Source: SAR202 cluster bacterium (GTDB lineage: Bacteria > Chloroflexota > Dehalococcoidia > Lucifugimonadales > OSU-TB39). From it: a DNA stretch of 47,316 nt. Positions 26,852-35,749 of this stretch are shown here, one piece after another (position 1 is the first letter of the stretch; each line of letters opens with the position of its first letter). The stretch is taken from the NCBI GenBank assembly GCA_009392195.1, contig VFGY01000022.1, positions 1 through 47,316 of the forward strand. Direction: 5' to 3'. The position numbers were made by a program, and so were the translations under genes. The notes under the pieces are model-generated. The model searched no databases, had not been told where the DNA came from, and saw only the letters and a program-made list of their open reading frames with translations.

Positions 26852-28552
26852 ATGCTTATACGACTTAGGGTTAAGAACTATGCTTTAATAGAAGATATGG
26901 ACATCAGTTTTGGTGGTGGTCTTAATATTCTTACTGGACAGACTGGTGCTGGCAAATCTATACTAATTGGTTCTTTAAATCTTATCCTTGGCGAAAAAGC
27001 TTCTTCAGAGATGGTGAGAAGCGGTGAAGAAGAAGCTTTTGTAGAAGCTAGTTTTGATGTTATAGGTAATATTCCTAAACAACTTAATTCATATGTATGT
27101 GCTGGTGAACCGATCCTTTTAAAGCGTCAGGTTATAAGAGGTGGTCGAAGTTATGCTTTTATTAATGATCACCAGGTAACCATAGGAAAATTAAAACTAG
27201 TCGGTGAAATTTTGGTAGACCTTTTAGGTCAGCATCATCATCAGTCACTTTTAAATGTGGATAACCATTGTCATCTATTAGATCATTTTGCTATGGATGG
27301 AGAGATTCTTCAAAAATACACAGAAAAATTTGAGGAACTAAAAAAGCATGGGAATTTATTAGAATCAGTTATAAATGCTGATGCGCTTACAAAAGAACGA
27401 AAGGCACTATATCGTTTTCAACTGCAAGAGATTAATGCAGCTAAACTACAGCCCGAAGAAGAAAAAAGTTTAGAGAAACAAGTTATTGTGCTTAAGAATG
27501 CTCAGCAACTTAGAGATACGGCAGAACAAATTAGTTATTCACTTTCTGAAGATGAGGAATCAGTACTCAATCGTTTACGGGGAATGTTAAAAGCATTCGA
27601 ATCAATCGCACAATTAGATAGTAGCCTTAAAGAAAAAGCTCTACAGTGGAAAGAATCAATTTATTCTCTAGAAGATATTGCACTAGATTTATCACGGTAT
27701 GGAGATGGAATTAATACTGATCCGGAAGAGTTTGCTAGGTTAGATGAGCGACTTCACTTATATCGTGACTTTTCTAAAAAGTATGGACCGGGATATGATA
27801 AAATCATGGAGTACCGAAATAAGATTTCTGAACAACTAAGTAATCTTGAGAATCGAGATCAAAAAATTCAAGAGATAGTTGAAAAGATTAAATTACTTAA
27901 AAAGGATGTATATGATTTAGGAAAAAAAATCTCAACTAAACGGAGAATTGGGGCTAGTTCACTGAAAAAGAAAATTGAAGCTGAGTTAAAACACTTAGGG
28001 ATGGAGGGTACTCAGTTTAATGTAGAGTTCACATCAGTTATCAGTAGCTCTGGGGTAGAAGTGATGGATGGGGATGACTCTTGCCTAGCAGGAACTTTTG
28101 GACTTGAGGGGGTTGAATTTGTTATTTCACCTAATCCTGGTGAACCTTTAAAGGCTTTAGTAAAAATCGCTTCGGGTGGAGAAATATCGCGTATAATGTT
28201 AGCTCTTAAAACCGTATTAGCTAAAATAGATGCGATCTCTTTGCTGGTATTTGATGAAATTGATGCAGGCATTGGCGGCGATATTGCTAATCTTATCGGA
28301 AAAAAATTGAAGGATCTTACTCAAAACCACCAAGTTATTTGTATTACTCACCTTCATCAGATTGCATCCTTTGCGGATCAACACTTTCAGGTACGTAAAG
28401 GTGAAAGACATGGTAGGACAATAACGGAAGTGAAGAAACTTACTCAAGAAGAACGTGTTGCTGAAATAGCTCGGATGATTTCAGGAGAAGAGATAACAGA
28501 CCTTACGATTGAACATGCTAGGCAGTTCTTGCAAGGTACAGCTGAAGCTTAA
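26852..28552 (+). CDS. recN: DNA repair protein RecN
   Basis: 566-residue SMC-like ATPase of double-strand-break repair. It opens LIRLRVKNYALIEDMDISF, has Walker A TGQTGAGKSIL near residues 30-40 (most RecN have TGETGAGKS), and the QHHHQSLLN segment. A central coiled coil (about 155-370) follows. Then come the ABC signature ASGGEISRIMLALK and Walker B LLVFDEIDAGIGGD, with the ITHLHQIA switch. All parts are present and length is typical (550-570). It follows glnA by 85 bp and belongs with the repair genes dinB, ssb, uvrA and ruvB of this window. No recognisable LexA box is seen upstream. Confidence 0.95.
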   Translation: MLIRLRVKNYALIEDMDISFGGGLNILTGQTGAGKSILIGSLNLILGEKASSEMVRSGEEEAFVEASFDVIGNIPKQLNSYVCAGEPILLKRQVIRGGRSYAFINDHQVTIGKLKLVGEILVDLLGQHHHQSLLNVDNHCHLLDHFAMDGEILQKYTEKFEELKKHGNLLESVINADALTKERKALYRFQLQEINAAKLQPEEEKSLEKQVIVLKNAQQLRDTAEQISYSLSEDEESVLNRLRGMLKAFESIAQLDSSLKEKALQWKESIYSLEDIALDLSRYGDGINTDPEEFARLDERLHLYRDFSKKYGPGYDKIMEYRNKISEQLSNLENRDQKIQEIVEKIKLLKKDVYDLGKKISTKRRIGASSLKKKIEAELKHLGMEGTQFNVEFTSVISSSGVEVMDGDDSCLAGTFGLEGVEFVISPNPGEPLKALVKIASGGEISRIMLALKTVLAKIDAISLLVFDEIDAGIGGDIANLIGKKLKDLTQNHQVICITHLHQIASFADQHFQVRKGERHGRTITEVKKLTQEERVAEIARMISGEEITDLTIEHARQFLQGTAEA

Positions 28553-28606
28553 CTCCACAGTTAATTTTATTTATGTAATTTATATACACTCTTATTTAGT
28601 ATAACC

Positions 28607-29044
28607 TTATTTCTCCATATTTTTAATATGTTTAATCTGTTTCAGATTCCAGTTGTCTGCACTGTACGGGGTAGAAAACCAAGCATCTAGAATTTTCTTT
28701 AGTATTTTATTGTTAGTTGTATTCAGACTTAGCGCAAGAACATTAGCATGATTCCAGATGCGAGCACCTTTCGCAGTTTCAGCATCACAGCATAGAGCCG
28801 CACGAACACCTTTGATTTTATTTGCTGCTATAGATGCACCAGTACCTGTCCAGCACATAACAATAGCTTCATCAACTATTCCTCTAGGGACAAGACTTGC
28901 GGCCTGTTTTGTGATGACAGGCCAGTCTACGGTTTCACTACCTTTTGGTCCAAAGTAAGTGACATTGTGATTACGTTTGTTAAGCTCATTAATTAGTTCC
29001 TTTACAAGAGGAGTTCTCTCATCTGTACTAACAGCGATGTTCAT
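28607..29044 (-). CDS. rpiB: RpiB/LacA/LacB family sugar-phosphate isomerase
   Basis: 145 residues. The start at MNIAVSTDE is chosen because this is the family N-terminal strand; an earlier ATG adds a meaningless hydrophobic run. The catalytic segment CWTGTGASIAANK keeps the essential Cys; this Trp-containing version marks a known RpiB-like subgroup rather than classical RpiB (CGTGIGMSIAANK). RAALCCDAETAKGARIWNHANVL follows. Expected reaction is aldose/ketose phosphate isomerisation such as ribose 5-phosphate to ribulose 5-phosphate, feeding the transketolases. It is the only leftward gene between 13.6 and 47.3 kb and starts 30 bp from the oppositely oriented DnaE catalytic piece. Confidence 0.85.
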   Translation of the reverse strand: MNIAVSTDERTPLVKELINELNKRNHNVTYFGPKGSETVDWPVITKQAASLVPRGIVDEAIVMCWTGTGASIAANKIKGVRAALCCDAETAKGARIWNHANVLALSLNTTNNKILKKILDAWFSTPYSADNWNLKQIKHIKNMEK

Positions 29045-29074
29045 GGTATAAATTAAATAAAGGAGATATAGGTA

Positions 29075-31381
29075 ATACAACAACTTTCACTTGATAAACG
29101 TTATAGTCAATCGGCTGATCATTTAGTGAGTATTTGTCATCAATTATTAGGGGATAAATATAATCCGATAACAACCAATATTTTGAAAAGATTGACCTAT
29201 GAATTAGAGGTTATATTAAAGATGGGTTATGCAGACTATTTTCTTGTTGTGTGGGATATTATTCAATGGGCTAATAAACAGGGTATACCTACTGTTGGAC
29301 GTGGCTCGGTCTCGGGTAGTATAGTGTCGTATGTATTAGGTCTGACTCCTGTAGATCCTATTAAGTACAAACTGTTGTTTGAGCGTTTTCTTAACCCAGC
29401 TCGTAGAGAACTGCCAGATATTGATATTGATGTATGTTGGAAGCGTCGAGATGAGGTAATTCAATATATATATAATCGTTATGGCAATAATAAAGTGGCT
29501 ATGATTTCTACATTTAATACTTATCGTCATAAAAGTGCGATATGGGATGTAGCACGAGCTATGGGTATACCTTCGGAAGAGATTAATAAATTAATAAGTA
29601 TGTCTATGGAACAATATGAAAATATTAGAAATGAGAAATATAACTCACAGTATAGAAGAATTGTTAATCTAGCAAAGTATCTAGAAGGACGGCCAAGACA
29701 TATGGGAACCCATTGTGGGGGCATTATTATCTCACCAAACTATATTACAGACCATGTTCCACTTCAACAATCCATCAAGGGTCCTGTTGTGACACAGTTT
29801 GATATGCATAGTATTAAAAAAATAGGTTTGGTAAAAATTGATATTTTAGGTCAACGTTCTTTAACAGTAATCGCAGAAGTAGCTGATACTATACAAAACA
29901 AATACAATATTCACTTGGATCGTTATATAATGTCAGATATAGATGAAAAAACGGCTAAACTAATTCGGAATGGAGATACCATAGGTGTCTTCCAAATTGA
30001 ATCACCGGGCATACGAAGTCTTTTGAAAAAACTGCAGGTTGACACTTTTGAAATGATTATTGTAGCTAGCTCTGTTATTCGCCCAGGTCCTGCGGATTCG
30101 GGAATGCTCCGGCATTTTATAGAGCGTCATCATAGAAAAAAAGATATGAATATAGGGCACAAATCTTTAATGGAATTATTAAAGGACACCTATGGTATTA
30201 TGGTTTATCAGGAAGATGTAATCAAAACTGCTGAAGTGATAGCAGGGTGGAGTTTGCATGAATCCGATGAACTAAGACGATCAATGAGTGGTAAGGAAAA
30301 GAAAGAGACATTTGCGAAACATCGAGCTCGTTTTATACGAGATGCAGTGAAGAGGGGAGTAAGCGTAGAAGAGACGATAGAAATATGGAGGCAGATGGAA
30401 ACTTTTTCTGGTTATGCATTTTGTAAAGCACACGCAGCATCCTATGCTACACTTTCAGTACAATCTGCATGGTTAAAAGCACACTTTCCAGCAGAATTTA
30501 TGGCGGCTGTTATATCTAACCATGGAGGTTTTTATAATGCTTCTTGCTATGTTGAAGAAGTGCGTCGCCATGGGATTGTTATTCTGCCTCCTGATGTTAA
30601 TATGGCAAAACCTCATTGTATAGCAGAGGATATAAAGGCAAATTCAGTTCTGCATAAAAAGAATAGAAGTGATAAATTTGTAGGAGTACGGATTGGTCTT
30701 CTGCAAGTAAAGGGATTAACACGCATAACACTTAAAAAACTATTAGGAAAACGTAAAGAACGTCCTTTTGAGTCTTTAGAGGATTTTTGTATTCGTGCGA
30801 AACCAAATTTTGGAGAAGTGGAAAGGTTGATCCGATGCGGTAGTTTTGATACATTTGGCTACACTCGTCCACAACACCTTTGGAGACTCAAACTATTCTA
30901 TAATAAAATCAAAACTAATGATGATGACTTATTTGCTAGTATAGTAAAGTATTCTTTACCTATTCCTCGTGTAGATTATCCTATTGAAAAAAAATTACGA
31001 GATGAATTGGAATTTATGGGGCTAACATTGGAGAAACATCCATTATGGATTTGGAAAAAAGCAATTCAATTTTATATAAATCAATTTGGCAAATTTGTTC
31101 ATGCAAAGGACTTACATCGTTACACAGGTAAAAAAGTAAAACTAGTGGCATGGATAATTTCTACAAATAGAACAAAAACTAAAAAGGGAGAGCCCATGCT
31201 GTTTGTATCTTGTGAAGATCTTACTGCTACGTATGAAGCAATATTATTTCCTGTTGCATATCGTAAGTTTGGAAGGTTGATTAAAAGGCAAGGGCCATAT
31301 ATTATTGAGGGTATAGTTGAAAATGATTGCGGACACACACCATTGAGGGTGAAGAATATTATAATTATTCAAGATAAATGA
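29075..31381 (+). CDS. DNA polymerase III alpha catalytic fragment (palm to OB)
   Basis: About 768 residues covering everything after the PHP domain. LTYELEVILKMGYADYFLVVWD starts the palm, PTVGRGSVSGSIVSYVLG follows, and catalytic Asp residues lie in PDIDID and LVKIDILG. Fingers carry GPADSGMLRHFIER and MVYQEDVI, then FCKAHAASYA, a helix-hairpin-helix region and a C-terminal OB fold (KVKLVAWIISTNRTKTKKG). Fused to the PHP fragment at 23159-23905 it would give a normal short DnaE of about 1016 residues. The first GTG (29126) would cut the conserved helix DHLVSICHQ. The frame is open to 29072, and AAAGGAG sits nine bases before ATA at 29075, so I start there. It overlaps coaW by ATGA. Confidence 0.82.
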   Translation: MQQLSLDKRYSQSADHLVSICHQLLGDKYNPITTNILKRLTYELEVILKMGYADYFLVVWDIIQWANKQGIPTVGRGSVSGSIVSYVLGLTPVDPIKYKLLFERFLNPARRELPDIDIDVCWKRRDEVIQYIYNRYGNNKVAMISTFNTYRHKSAIWDVARAMGIPSEEINKLISMSMEQYENIRNEKYNSQYRRIVNLAKYLEGRPRHMGTHCGGIIISPNYITDHVPLQQSIKGPVVTQFDMHSIKKIGLVKIDILGQRSLTVIAEVADTIQNKYNIHLDRYIMSDIDEKTAKLIRNGDTIGVFQIESPGIRSLLKKLQVDTFEMIIVASSVIRPGPADSGMLRHFIERHHRKKDMNIGHKSLMELLKDTYGIMVYQEDVIKTAEVIAGWSLHESDELRRSMSGKEKKETFAKHRARFIRDAVKRGVSVEETIEIWRQMETFSGYAFCKAHAASYATLSVQSAWLKAHFPAEFMAAVISNHGGFYNASCYVEEVRRHGIVILPPDVNMAKPHCIAEDIKANSVLHKKNRSDKFVGVRIGLLQVKGLTRITLKKLLGKRKERPFESLEDFCIRAKPNFGEVERLIRCGSFDTFGYTRPQHLWRLKLFYNKIKTNDDDLFASIVKYSLPIPRVDYPIEKKLRDELEFMGLTLEKHPLWIWKKAIQFYINQFGKFVHAKDLHRYTGKKVKLVAWIISTNRTKTKKGEPMLFVSCEDLTATYEAILFPVAYRKFGRLIKRQGPYIIEGIVENDCGHTPLRVKNIIIIQDK

Positions 31382-32142
31382 TATTAACTGTTGATATAGG
31401 AGGAACTTTAATAAAAACATTAGAGTGGCCATCGGAAAAAGTACGGTTTGCAATTAATTTTGATGAAATAAATTTTGAGAAAAAAAAATATGAACAAATC
31501 ATTTTTACTGGTGGTGGAAGTCAACAAATTATTCGACAATATAAGCTTAAAAAAATTGTTCGGTCAACAAATGAATTACATGACTTGGGTCGAGGAGGAG
31601 CCTACCTAGCGAATTCAGAAGAATGTTATGTGTTAGGAGTAGGCACAGGAACGCCACTGGTAAAAATTATTAATGGTAAGATTAATCACATTATTGGAAC
31701 AGGTCTTGGAGCAGGAACAATTTTGGGCCTTGGAAAACTATTCGCTAGTGATATATCAATTGAAAAGCTAAATGAACTAGGCGAAAAAGGAGATGCGAAA
31801 AAATTAAATATTACAGTAGGAGAAATTTATGAAAATTCAAAAGAGCTATCTTTGTCACCAAATCTAACGGCGGGAAACTTTGCCAAACTGAGTTCAGATA
31901 TTAACATTGAGGATAAAATTGCTGGCTTGATGCAAATGGTAGCAGAATCATTAGGTACATTAGTAAATGTAGCATCAAATTCTAATAGTCTTATTGTAAT
32001 AGTAGGGGGAGGTACTTTTTATCCACTATTTATAAGATTTTTGAGGAAGACGTTGGAGTTTTATGGGTTAAAAAGTGTTGTCCCTCAAAAGGCATTATAT
32101 GCAAACTGTTATGGTGCACTATTTAATTTTGGTATAAAATGA
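31378..32142 (+). CDS. coaW: Type II pantothenate kinase
   Basis: 254 residues of the ASKHA fold. The phosphate loop is TVDIGGTLIKTLEW, then TGGGSQQI, VLGVGTGTPLV, GTGLGAGTILGLGKLF and a C-terminal IVIVGGGTFYPL. These match type II (eukaryote/Staphylococcus-like) pantothenate kinases that phosphorylate pantothenate in the first step of coenzyme A synthesis, and not type I (CoaA) or type III (CoaX). Type II enzymes are less common in bacteria. It starts within the stop of the DnaE fragment (ATGA), so the two are translationally coupled, and it is itself overlapped by a small ORF. Confidence 0.8.
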   Translation: MILTVDIGGTLIKTLEWPSEKVRFAINFDEINFEKKKYEQIIFTGGGSQQIIRQYKLKKIVRSTNELHDLGRGGAYLANSEECYVLGVGTGTPLVKIINGKINHIIGTGLGAGTILGLGKLFASDISIEKLNELGEKGDAKKLNITVGEIYENSKELSLSPNLTAGNFAKLSSDINIEDKIAGLMQMVAESLGTLVNVASNSNSLIVIVGGGTFYPLFIRFLRKTLEFYGLKSVVPQKALYANCYGALFNFGIK

Positions 32143-32330
32143 AGTTTATTTATTTATATAGATTTGGAGTTAGAGGAAATTTTTGGAATTCATTAATTCC
32201 TGAACCATCAAAATTATCGGGTGGAAGTGTTATTACACCTGACTTGGATTTTTCTACAATAGACTCCTCTATCAAATGTTATAAAAATGAAATGATACAA
32301 ACTCAAGAAAACGGCTTAGTCACTCATTAG
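32139..32330 (+). CDS. Small hypothetical protein
   Basis: 63 residues starting on an ATG that overlaps the coaW stop (ATGA), the same coupling as between the DnaE fragment and coaW, which supports translation. It begins MKFIYLYRFGVRGNFWNS and has no signal peptide, membrane helix or motif that I recognise. The stop is followed by 56 bp before the penicillin acylase gene. It could be a non-functional remnant. Confidence 0.4.
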   Translation: MKFIYLYRFGVRGNFWNSLIPEPSKLSGGSVITPDLDFSTIDSSIKCYKNEMIQTQENGLVTH

Positions 32331-32386
32331 ATGTTCTTTGCATATCTATGGATAGTACAGATCATTAAATTCTTAAGGTTTAACTC

Positions 32387-34816
32387 ATGAACAGAAAGAA
32401 AGTTTTGGTTATTTTTTCCGTTATTTTAATCGGATTCTCTACTATTTTCTTATTCTATTTGAAGTCTTCTCTTCCGCTATATGAAGGGGACTATAGGGTC
32501 CCAAACTTATCCGACACTGTAGAAGTTTTTTTTGACGAATATGCTGTCCCCCATGTTTTTGCGAAAAATGAATTGGATGCTTTTTTTACAGCAGGATACT
32601 TGATGGCTAGAGAAAGGCTTTTTCAAATGACAATCAATGCTGCTACAACAGAAGGAAAACTGTCTGAGTTATTTGGAGAAAGTCAATTAGAAAGTGATAT
32701 CTTTTTAAGGACATGGGGAATACCGAGAACTGCAAAAAAATTAGTTGATATTTTAGAGCCTGAATCAAAAGCTATTCTAGAAACTTTTTGTAAAGGTGTT
32801 AATACATACATTAATGAAATAGGAGATTCTCTACCAATTGAATTCAAGTTGTTGCGCATTAAACCTTTCACTTGGGAACCAAAACATATTACGGGGTATG
32901 CGAGATTAATGGCTTATTCTTTATCTCAATCTTGGTATCCAGAAATGTTATTTGGTCAAGTGTCCTATATGTTAGGTGAAAAAAAAGCTTTGGAACTTTG
33001 GCCAATTGCTCCAGATGAGAAACCTCCTTTTTTGCCTCAAATATCAAGTGACCTATCAATTATTCATAATACATTAGCATCAGCAGATAGGAAAGTTCGG
33101 AATATACTTGGGACTGCAGGCGGAAGCCTTGGCTCTAATAGTTGGGTTATTGATGGTAAGTTTACTCGATCAGGGTACCCTATTCTTGCTAATGATCCTC
33201 ATCTTGGTAATTCACAACCTTCTATTTGGTATGAAATGCACTTAGTAGGTGGCAGGTATGATGTAGCTGGCGCATTTTTTCCTGGGGTCCCCTTTGCTGT
33301 TATTGGACAAAATAAAAATGTCGCTTGGGGCTTTACTAATTTGATGGCTGATGATCTTGATTTTTATGTTGAAACTGTAGATGAAGATTATCCCAATAGT
33401 TATCTTTTTAATGGTATGTGGGAAAAGATGAAGATTCGGAAAGAAACCATAGATATAAAAGGTAGTACCTCCTATGAATTTATTGTAAGAGAAACACATC
33501 GTGGACCTATTATTTCCGATATTCACCCATTAGCTAAAAATGCTAAGCATGCGATCTCATTCCGATGGACAGGCAATGAATTAAGCAATGAAGTCAAAGC
33601 TTTTCTTGGATTCAATAGAATGCAGGATTGGCATGATTTTTCCCAAGCAACAAAGGATTATACAGTACCGGGGCAAAATATTATTTATGCTGATAAGCAA
33701 GGGAATATTGGTTGGCGTCCTGCAGCTCGGGTTCCTATTCGAAAGGGTGGATCAATGCTAGTTCCTTTACCTGGTGAAACAAATAAATATGATTGGAAAG
33801 GTTTTGTTGATTTTAAAAATATGCCCTATCTCTTCAATCCAGATGAGGGTATTATAATTACTGCAAATAATAGAACTATACCCAATGAATTTCCTTATTA
33901 TGTTTCAGGATTATGGCATGAGAGATCAAGGTTTGATAGAATTAATGAATTACTATCAAATAGAGATAGTCTTGATATTATTGATATGGCTGAAATTCAA
34001 AATGATGTAAACTCACCTTTTGCTCGTTTCATAAAACCCTATTTGTTAAACGCTTTAATGAATGCGGACTTAAATAATGATAATTATAAACAAGCTATTT
34101 CTCATCTATCTCAATGGAATGGAGATTTTAATTCTCAATCTACTGGTGCTCTTATTTTTAGCATTACTTTAATTAAACTGCTGGAAAATATTTATTCAGA
34201 TGAGATGGCATTATTAGGTGATGATTATTATAAATATTGGATTGGACCTGTTGGTGGAAAAGGTAATTGGGGAATTCCATTGAGGAACTTACGAGGCATT
34301 ATGTTATTTGGTTTATCTTCTTGGATAGATGATATTAATACATCTAACCATGTAGAAACTCTTGAAGAAATAATTATTCTTTCCTTTAAAGAAGGTGTAA
34401 TGGAACTAAAAGAAATCCTTGGCCCTTCAACTTTTGATTGGTGGTGGGGTAGGTTACATACTATTACTCATAATCATGCTGTTGGAGTTGCATCGCCTTT
34501 TTTAGATCGTGTGTTTAATTTTAATATTGGTCCTTTTGAAACAGATGGGTCAAGTACAACAATAAATAATGGTGAATATTCATTATCTTCACCTTTTAAT
34601 AGAGTAGTAGGCCCTTCATTTAGAAGAATTGTTGATTTATCAAATATGAATAATACGAGTTTTATATTGCCAACAGGGCAATCAGGTTTGCCTACAAGTG
34701 CACATTATTCTGACCAAACTGAACTCTACAATTCTGGAGCTTATAGAAAAACTTTAATTGATGAAAAAATAATTAGGAATTCCCAATTCCGTAAGTTGAC
34801 ACTAATCCCCCAATAG
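32387..34816 (+). CDS. Penicillin acylase family (S45) hydrolase
   Basis: 809 residues with an N-terminal signal or membrane anchor (about 5-27). A short alpha-subunit region (DTVEVFFDEYAVPHVFAKNELDAFF and GYLMARERLFQM) leads to the autoprocessing site GSLGSNSWVIDG near residue 250, where the Ser after Asn-free Gly becomes the N-terminal nucleophile of the beta subunit in this family. ILANDPHLGNSQPSIWYEMHL and GVPFAVIGQNKNVAWGFTNLMAD follow. This is an Ntn hydrolase of amide bonds, acting in the periplasm. Natural substrates in such bacteria are unknown; acyl-homoserine lactones and other N-acyl amides are candidates from family knowledge. It is six bases from the GDPD gene. Confidence 0.88.
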   Translation: MNRKKVLVIFSVILIGFSTIFLFYLKSSLPLYEGDYRVPNLSDTVEVFFDEYAVPHVFAKNELDAFFTAGYLMARERLFQMTINAATTEGKLSELFGESQLESDIFLRTWGIPRTAKKLVDILEPESKAILETFCKGVNTYINEIGDSLPIEFKLLRIKPFTWEPKHITGYARLMAYSLSQSWYPEMLFGQVSYMLGEKKALELWPIAPDEKPPFLPQISSDLSIIHNTLASADRKVRNILGTAGGSLGSNSWVIDGKFTRSGYPILANDPHLGNSQPSIWYEMHLVGGRYDVAGAFFPGVPFAVIGQNKNVAWGFTNLMADDLDFYVETVDEDYPNSYLFNGMWEKMKIRKETIDIKGSTSYEFIVRETHRGPIISDIHPLAKNAKHAISFRWTGNELSNEVKAFLGFNRMQDWHDFSQATKDYTVPGQNIIYADKQGNIGWRPAARVPIRKGGSMLVPLPGETNKYDWKGFVDFKNMPYLFNPDEGIIITANNRTIPNEFPYYVSGLWHERSRFDRINELLSNRDSLDIIDMAEIQNDVNSPFARFIKPYLLNALMNADLNNDNYKQAISHLSQWNGDFNSQSTGALIFSITLIKLLENIYSDEMALLGDDYYKYWIGPVGGKGNWGIPLRNLRGIMLFGLSSWIDDINTSNHVETLEEIIILSFKEGVMELKEILGPSTFDWWWGRLHTITHNHAVGVASPFLDRVFNFNIGPFETDGSSTTINNGEYSLSSPFNRVVGPSFRRIVDLSNMNNTSFILPTGQSGLPTSAHYSDQTELYNSGAYRKTLIDEKIIRNSQFRKLTLIPQ

Positions 34817-34821
34817 AAATT

Positions 34822-35655
34822 TTGTTAGAAATAATTATTTTAACTTTACTTATTTTTACAATTTTTCTTATTAGGCACCTTGTCTTTTGGAGTCCAATCA
34901 ATATTGATCATCTTTATTCCAATGGCCCACTATTAATGGGTCACCGTGGTTCTCCAATTGAAGCTCCAGAAAACACTCTTGAATCTTTTCGAACAGCTGT
35001 AGATCAAGGTGTCAAAGCAATAGAATTAGATGTTATGAGTACAGCTGATGGAATAGTAGTGTGTTCCCATAATCATGACCTTGAAAGAGAGACGAATGGT
35101 ATGGGTTACATTCATAAAACCTACTATGAGAACCTAAAAACTATAGATGCAGGGGTTAAATTTCCTGCATTTGAGTGCTGTCATATTCCTAAGCTTAAAG
35201 ATGTTATACTAGCTTTGCCTAATGATCTAATATTCAACATTGAGATCAAATCTTTAAGTTTATTTGATTTACATACTGTTGGAAGAGTTCTTAATCTGAT
35301 TGCAGAATATGACCTTTATAAAAGAGTTTTAATTTCTAGCTTTAATCCTATGGTACTTTGGAAAGTAAAACGATTTAATAAAACAATACCTACAGCTTAT
35401 TTATGGAGCGACGAAAATGTTCCTATCATACTAAAAAAGCCTCGATTTATTAACCTTGTTCATCCAGACATGCTTCATCCCAGTGCCCATTTAGTAGAAA
35501 AAAGAGTTTTTTTATTTGCTCAACGAAAAAAAATAAAAATTAATGTTTGGACTGTAAATAATCTTCCAGCTATGGAGTGGTTATTACAGCAAGGTGCGGA
35601 CGGACTTATTTCAGACTTTCCAAAGTTAATGTTGAGAATAGGTCCTCAAAGCTAA
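34822..35655 (+). CDS. Glycerophosphodiester phosphodiesterase, membrane-anchored
   Basis: 277 residues: one hydrophobic helix (about 3-22) and a GDPD TIM-barrel domain. LLMGHRGSPIEAPENTLESF holds the catalytic His-Arg and Glu, IELDVMSTADGIVVCSHNHDLERETNG the metal-binding Glu/Asp and second His, and NIEIKSL a further Glu. The end NVWTVNN and DGLISDFPKLML is typical. It hydrolyses glycerophosphodiesters from lipid breakdown to glycerol 3-phosphate and an alcohol. The start is a TTG directly after the acylase stop (an adjacent ATT is also possible); no Shine-Dalgarno decides. Operon partner of the penicillin acylase family gene. Confidence 0.88.
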   Translation: MLEIIILTLLIFTIFLIRHLVFWSPINIDHLYSNGPLLMGHRGSPIEAPENTLESFRTAVDQGVKAIELDVMSTADGIVVCSHNHDLERETNGMGYIHKTYYENLKTIDAGVKFPAFECCHIPKLKDVILALPNDLIFNIEIKSLSLFDLHTVGRVLNLIAEYDLYKRVLISSFNPMVLWKVKRFNKTIPTAYLWSDENVPIILKKPRFINLVHPDMLHPSAHLVEKRVFLFAQRKKIKINVWTVNNLPAMEWLLQQGADGLISDFPKLMLRIGPQS

Positions 35656-35697
35656 CTGCTTATAATCTGGTTGCACTTGTTAATTAATAATCTAACA

Positions 35698-35713
35698 CTT
35701 TCATGTTTGAAAG
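35698..35713. repeat. Inverted repeat upstream of uvrA
   Basis: CTTTCA-TGTT-TGAAAG, a perfect 6 bp palindrome with a 4-base centre, 36 bp before the uvrA ATG and 42 bp after the GDPD stop. It could be an operator or a small hairpin. No copy is seen before dinB or recN, so a shared SOS-type box is not supported. Confidence 0.25.
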
Positions 35714-35749
35714 CAATTTTGATAAGAATAATTTACTTAGATACTCATT

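Noticed and set aside
23159-31381. Split-intein explanation for the divided DnaE (as in cyanobacteria)
   Set aside because: The N-piece ends in ordinary linker sequence with no intein N-terminal Cys block, and the C-piece starts without an intein C-terminal His-Asn; both are fully accounted for by polymerase sequence.
21247-35749. Common SOS (LexA-like) box before dinB, recN and uvrA
   Set aside because: No shared palindrome was found in the three upstream regions; the uvrA dyad is not repeated before the other two.
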